Program-made: the position numbers and the translations under genes
In this document: in pieces, positions 31,487 to 34,167 of the stretch
Position numbering within the stretch: position 1 is the stretch's first letter
Layout: each line of letters starts with the position of its first letter
Origin: Terfezia claveryi
Lineage: Eukaryota; Ascomycota; Pezizomycetes; Pezizales; Pezizaceae
DNA length: 34,167 nucleotides
Reading direction: 5' to 3'
NCBI GenBank assembly: GCA_015179025.1
Contig: WHUX01000384.1
Coordinates: forward strand, 1-34,167
The notes under the pieces: generated by a model
What the model was told of the DNA's origin: nothing
Seen by the model: the letters and a program-made list of their open reading frames with translations, nothing else
The model's database searches: none

Positions 31487-33576
31487 ATGTCTAGTTCACA
31501 GACACCAAGAGGGCCTCGTCAGCCCTACCAACCCCTCACATTCCCAGATGTCACACCTCGTGCCATCACTCAAAGACCACACAATCTTCTTCAATCTGAT
31601 ACAGATATGGAAGATGACCTTATTGATATCCCAATAGAGGATATTCTATCTCGTAGGATGGAATCCTCAAGACACCCCATATACTCTCCAGATGAATTAA
31701 CCACATTCCCACCTAGTTTATTAGAACGATTTGGACAACCTTCCCGAAGGCCTCCTCATCAAACAGCCAGTAATACATCATCACGACGTCCCACCCAGCC
31801 ACCACCACGTCCCACACGACCGTCTCGACCAAGTTTAAGCCAAGAAGAATACGACCAATTATTGGCTCGAATTGTTAGAGATGGATCTATTGAATTTGAC
31901 CGGCAACGAGCAGAGATTGCAGACCTTACAAGAGGTCTAAATACTCAAGCAAGCCTTCTAAAAGATGCCTAGGATGCACATAGGGTTATTTTCGAAGGAG
32001 CAATGGCTACATATAAAGACTTAAAGTTATTACGACAGCAGGTCACCGAAGAAGTAGTAGCATTAAAAGGTCAAACAGAGGGACAAGAGGATGCAGTTAA
32101 ACGTTTAACTGTATCCATCAGTGAGGCCTTAGAAAAACAATGGGAGGAACTAAGCAAGAAGCTTAAGCAGGACACAGAGGCAATAGTTGATGCGGCTAAA
32201 GTAGAGTTTGATGGTATCAAAGCAGATGTTGTCAAACTCTATGAATGGACACAGAAGGAGATCAAGCAAGAGCAAGATGATCACATTCACAGCTGTGAGA
32301 CTAATAAAGAATCCGTAGAAGAACTCTCTCGTCAGATCCAGACTCACAAAAGGAAGCTCAAAGACCTACAAGAGCAACCACTCAGTCAACAACGTCCACC
32401 GAAACGCACCCGATCAATTGATGATGATATTGAAGATTTCATCATACGTGGTACTCGGACTGGTCTAGTACCACCTCCTCTGCCTCCACCATCACCTCCT
32501 CCACAAAAGAAAACTCGAGTTCTTTCTGAAAAGAAAGAACTCCGAAACCTCCCCCTATCTCTGAAGTTCGATGGAACTTCAAGCAAGCTGAAGGAGTTCC
32601 TAATGAAGGTAGACCACACCTTTGAATGCATGCCGCTGACATATTCTACTCATAGCGAAAAATCCTGTTCATAGCGGATCTACTTACAGGAGGTGTGAGC
32701 ACTTGGTACTACGCAAACCAACACAAGCGTACACCAGACTCCAATTCCAGATGGGTTGAATGGGACACGTTTAACGTCTTTAAACGTGAATTCATAAACG
32801 CACACCAGAACCAGCATAAGAAGCGGGATGCGAAGGTCTCCCTTCAGAAGGAGTTCCAGAAAAAAGGTGAGTTGATGAAAGATTTCATCGCTCGTGTCAG
32901 GGTTCACTAGTTGGTAGCGGAACTACCACGGGAACAGCTCTGGGAGCACCTGATTAGTGCAATTCAGCCTGAGACTCGGGCCCATATGGTCCGAGTCAGT
33001 ACTGACAAAGACATTCTAGATAAGGTACCTGCTAGTACAGAAATGTGCTTCCAGGCTATCGCAAATGCCAGGTCTCAGGTTGAGTATGAGAAGGTTAGGG
33101 AGGCACATGCACAGAGCCAGTTCCGTCAAAAAGAACAGGCTGCTGGTGCGAAAAAGGAGATACCCAATACCCCTAAGACTACCGAAAAGAAATCCGACAA
33201 TCTCAAAGATCGGATTACCAAACCAAAGCAGAAGGCAAAAACCAAGCCCGATGCCAAATCCAAGCCCAAGTCGATACTTCTTCCAAGAAGGAAAAAGAGC
33301 CTGGTCAAGACAAAGTCACATATGCAATGCGACAGGCTCGGAAAAAGGATGGACAGTGCATCAAGTGTGGGGACAAAACTCACATGATGGGTGACTGTTC
33401 AATTGGTTGGAAGGTTACGGATGAGTCAAAGGTAAAGGGAAAGGGAAAAGGAAAGAGGAGCAAAGAAAGTGGCCACAGTGTCTGCAGTAGCGGCTGTAGT
33501 AGCGCCACTTGAGGTTCAGTTTGGGCATATTGTTAGTGAGGATGAGTTGGATTATGGGGAAAATTCGGACTGTTAG
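31487..33576 (+). pseudogene. Element B gag (large Gag, about 680 residues) with small breaks
   Basis: The ATG at 31487 is supported by its position 50 bp after the LTR and by homology with A. The N-terminus is Pro/Ser/Arg-rich. About 32003-32370 encodes a charged coiled-coil-like region, followed by a proline run near 32470-32500, a capsid-like domain (about 32540-33000) and a Lys-rich tail. The C-X2-C-X4-H-X4-C knuckle is at 33357-33398. Breaks are TAG at 31970 (A has CAA), one A missing near 32661 (A has six, B five), TAG at 32908 (A has CAG), one C missing near 33271, and a frame change near 33450. The stop at 33574-33576 coincides with one in A and may be native. Confidence 0.92.
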
Positions 33577-34167
33577 GGATGCGGGCTATCTAGTACGTCG
33601 GGTCGATAGTCTCGCAAATTGGTTTTCTTTTGTGTTATAAGGAATGGCATCTCTGTTGGCAGTTGAAGGAGGAACATGAAGGGAACCTATGGATATTGAC
33701 CCTGTTTTGATTAGTTCTGTTTCTCGCAATTTGTCTTCTTCTGCTATTTCTTCTCTTTCTTTATCAAATAAAAACGCAAAAAAAGGGACAAAAAGAAAAG
33801 CTGATGATGAGGTGGCTCCTCATATTGGCGCACTCGAAAAAAGACCACGAAAGGTGGCGGTGCCGGATATTTCATTGGATGGAATTAAGGATCTCTCTTT
33901 GGCAGGAAAATCGGGTGCAAGGTATTGAAGCGTGAAGGACTGAAATTTCTTATCTCTGTTAAGTTATCTTGGATGTACGGAGGAAATAAACGCGAAATTT
34001 CCATTAATGCTTTGGTTGATACTGGTGCAGAAGCCACGATTTTGATTCTTCTTTCGTTGAACAGATGATGCTGCCTTGGGTTAAAAGGGAGAAAAGACTG
34101 AGATTAGAGAGCGCCGACGGCTCGATTCTCAAGAGGTCTGGCACAGTGCAGGTTCAGAACCTGCAGA
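33554..34167 (+). pseudogene. Element B pol, N-terminus and protease start (partial)
   Basis: An ATG at 33554 lies in the +1 frame relative to gag and overlaps the gag stop by about 20 nt, so pol probably follows gag by frameshifting or reinitiation. The best open piece is 33689-33928, with a Ser-rich then Lys/Arg-rich linker. The aspartic protease motif D-T-G is at 34018-34026. Compared with A, single bases are missing near 33666, 33680, 33918 and 34042, each breaking the frame. The window ends within the protease domain. Confidence 0.85.

Larger units (their letters stand above)
29974..34167 (+). mobile_element. Element B: Ty3/gypsy chromovirus, family 1, 5' part (leaves the window)
   Basis: A complete 5' LTR, gag, and the start of pol up to protease are present. 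It is inserted into the LTR of element C; the flank aagat (29969-29973) should recur after its 3' LTR outside the window. Its coding region has few stops but several one-base length differences from element A. It shows much less C-to-T decay than A and is the younger of the two copies. Confidence 0.94.

Overview
The window is retrotransposon-dominated, gene-poor DNA, most likely from a filamentous fungus (an ascomycete is my best guess, not proven). Every coding stretch I can identify belongs to Ty3/gypsy LTR retrotransposons. Where the 3' end of pol is present, it encodes a C-terminal chromodomain (chromovirus type). No host gene, rRNA, tRNA or CRISPR array was recognised. The copies decay mainly by C-to-T and G-to-A changes (CAG/CAA to TAG/TAA, CGA to TGA, TGG to TAG, GAT to AAT). 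This looks like repeat-induced point mutation (RIP) and/or deamination of methylated cytosine, and suggests a fungal genome-defence history.

I name the elements A to F. A (1-7723, +) is the decayed internal region and 3' LTR of family 1. Next comes an AT-rich stretch (7724-8960) with three kinds of tandem repeat. F (about 8960-11345, -) is an old, AT-shifted fragment of family 2, itself split by a 736-bp insertion that looks like a mutated solo LTR. E (about 12450-17060, +) is a strongly decayed member of a separate family 4, with gag, protease-like, RT and RNase H relics but no recognisable integrase.

Element C (17401-29973, -, family 2) has a complete 580-bp 3' LTR and the first 153 bp (plus-strand order) of its 5' LTR. 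D (21727-28505, -, family 3) is a complete 6,779-bp element with two 881-bp LTRs, inserted into the protease region of C. B (29974 to the window end, +, family 1) begins with a 1,464-bp LTR that interrupts the 5' LTR of C; it continues through gag into protease and leaves the window. The nesting order is therefore C first, then D and B. The LTR divergences agree: by hand count about 9 transitions in 153 bp for C against about 37 differences in 881 bp for D.

The elements share one design: Gag with a CCHC zinc knuckle, then a polyprotein of protease, reverse transcriptase, RNase H, integrase and chromodomain. D is the best preserved, with all RT, RNase H and integrase catalytic residues intact and only about six lesions. 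C has lost the HPQTDG segment of integrase. A, E and F carry substitutions in the RT catalytic YxDD motif. Points worth a second look are a 13-nt-arm hairpin shared by the LTRs of C and D, a palindrome kept perfect by paired changes in the D LTRs, an Asp-Ala microsatellite inside C pol that coincides with the breakpoint of F, and a run of one-base length differences in B that may be assembly errors.
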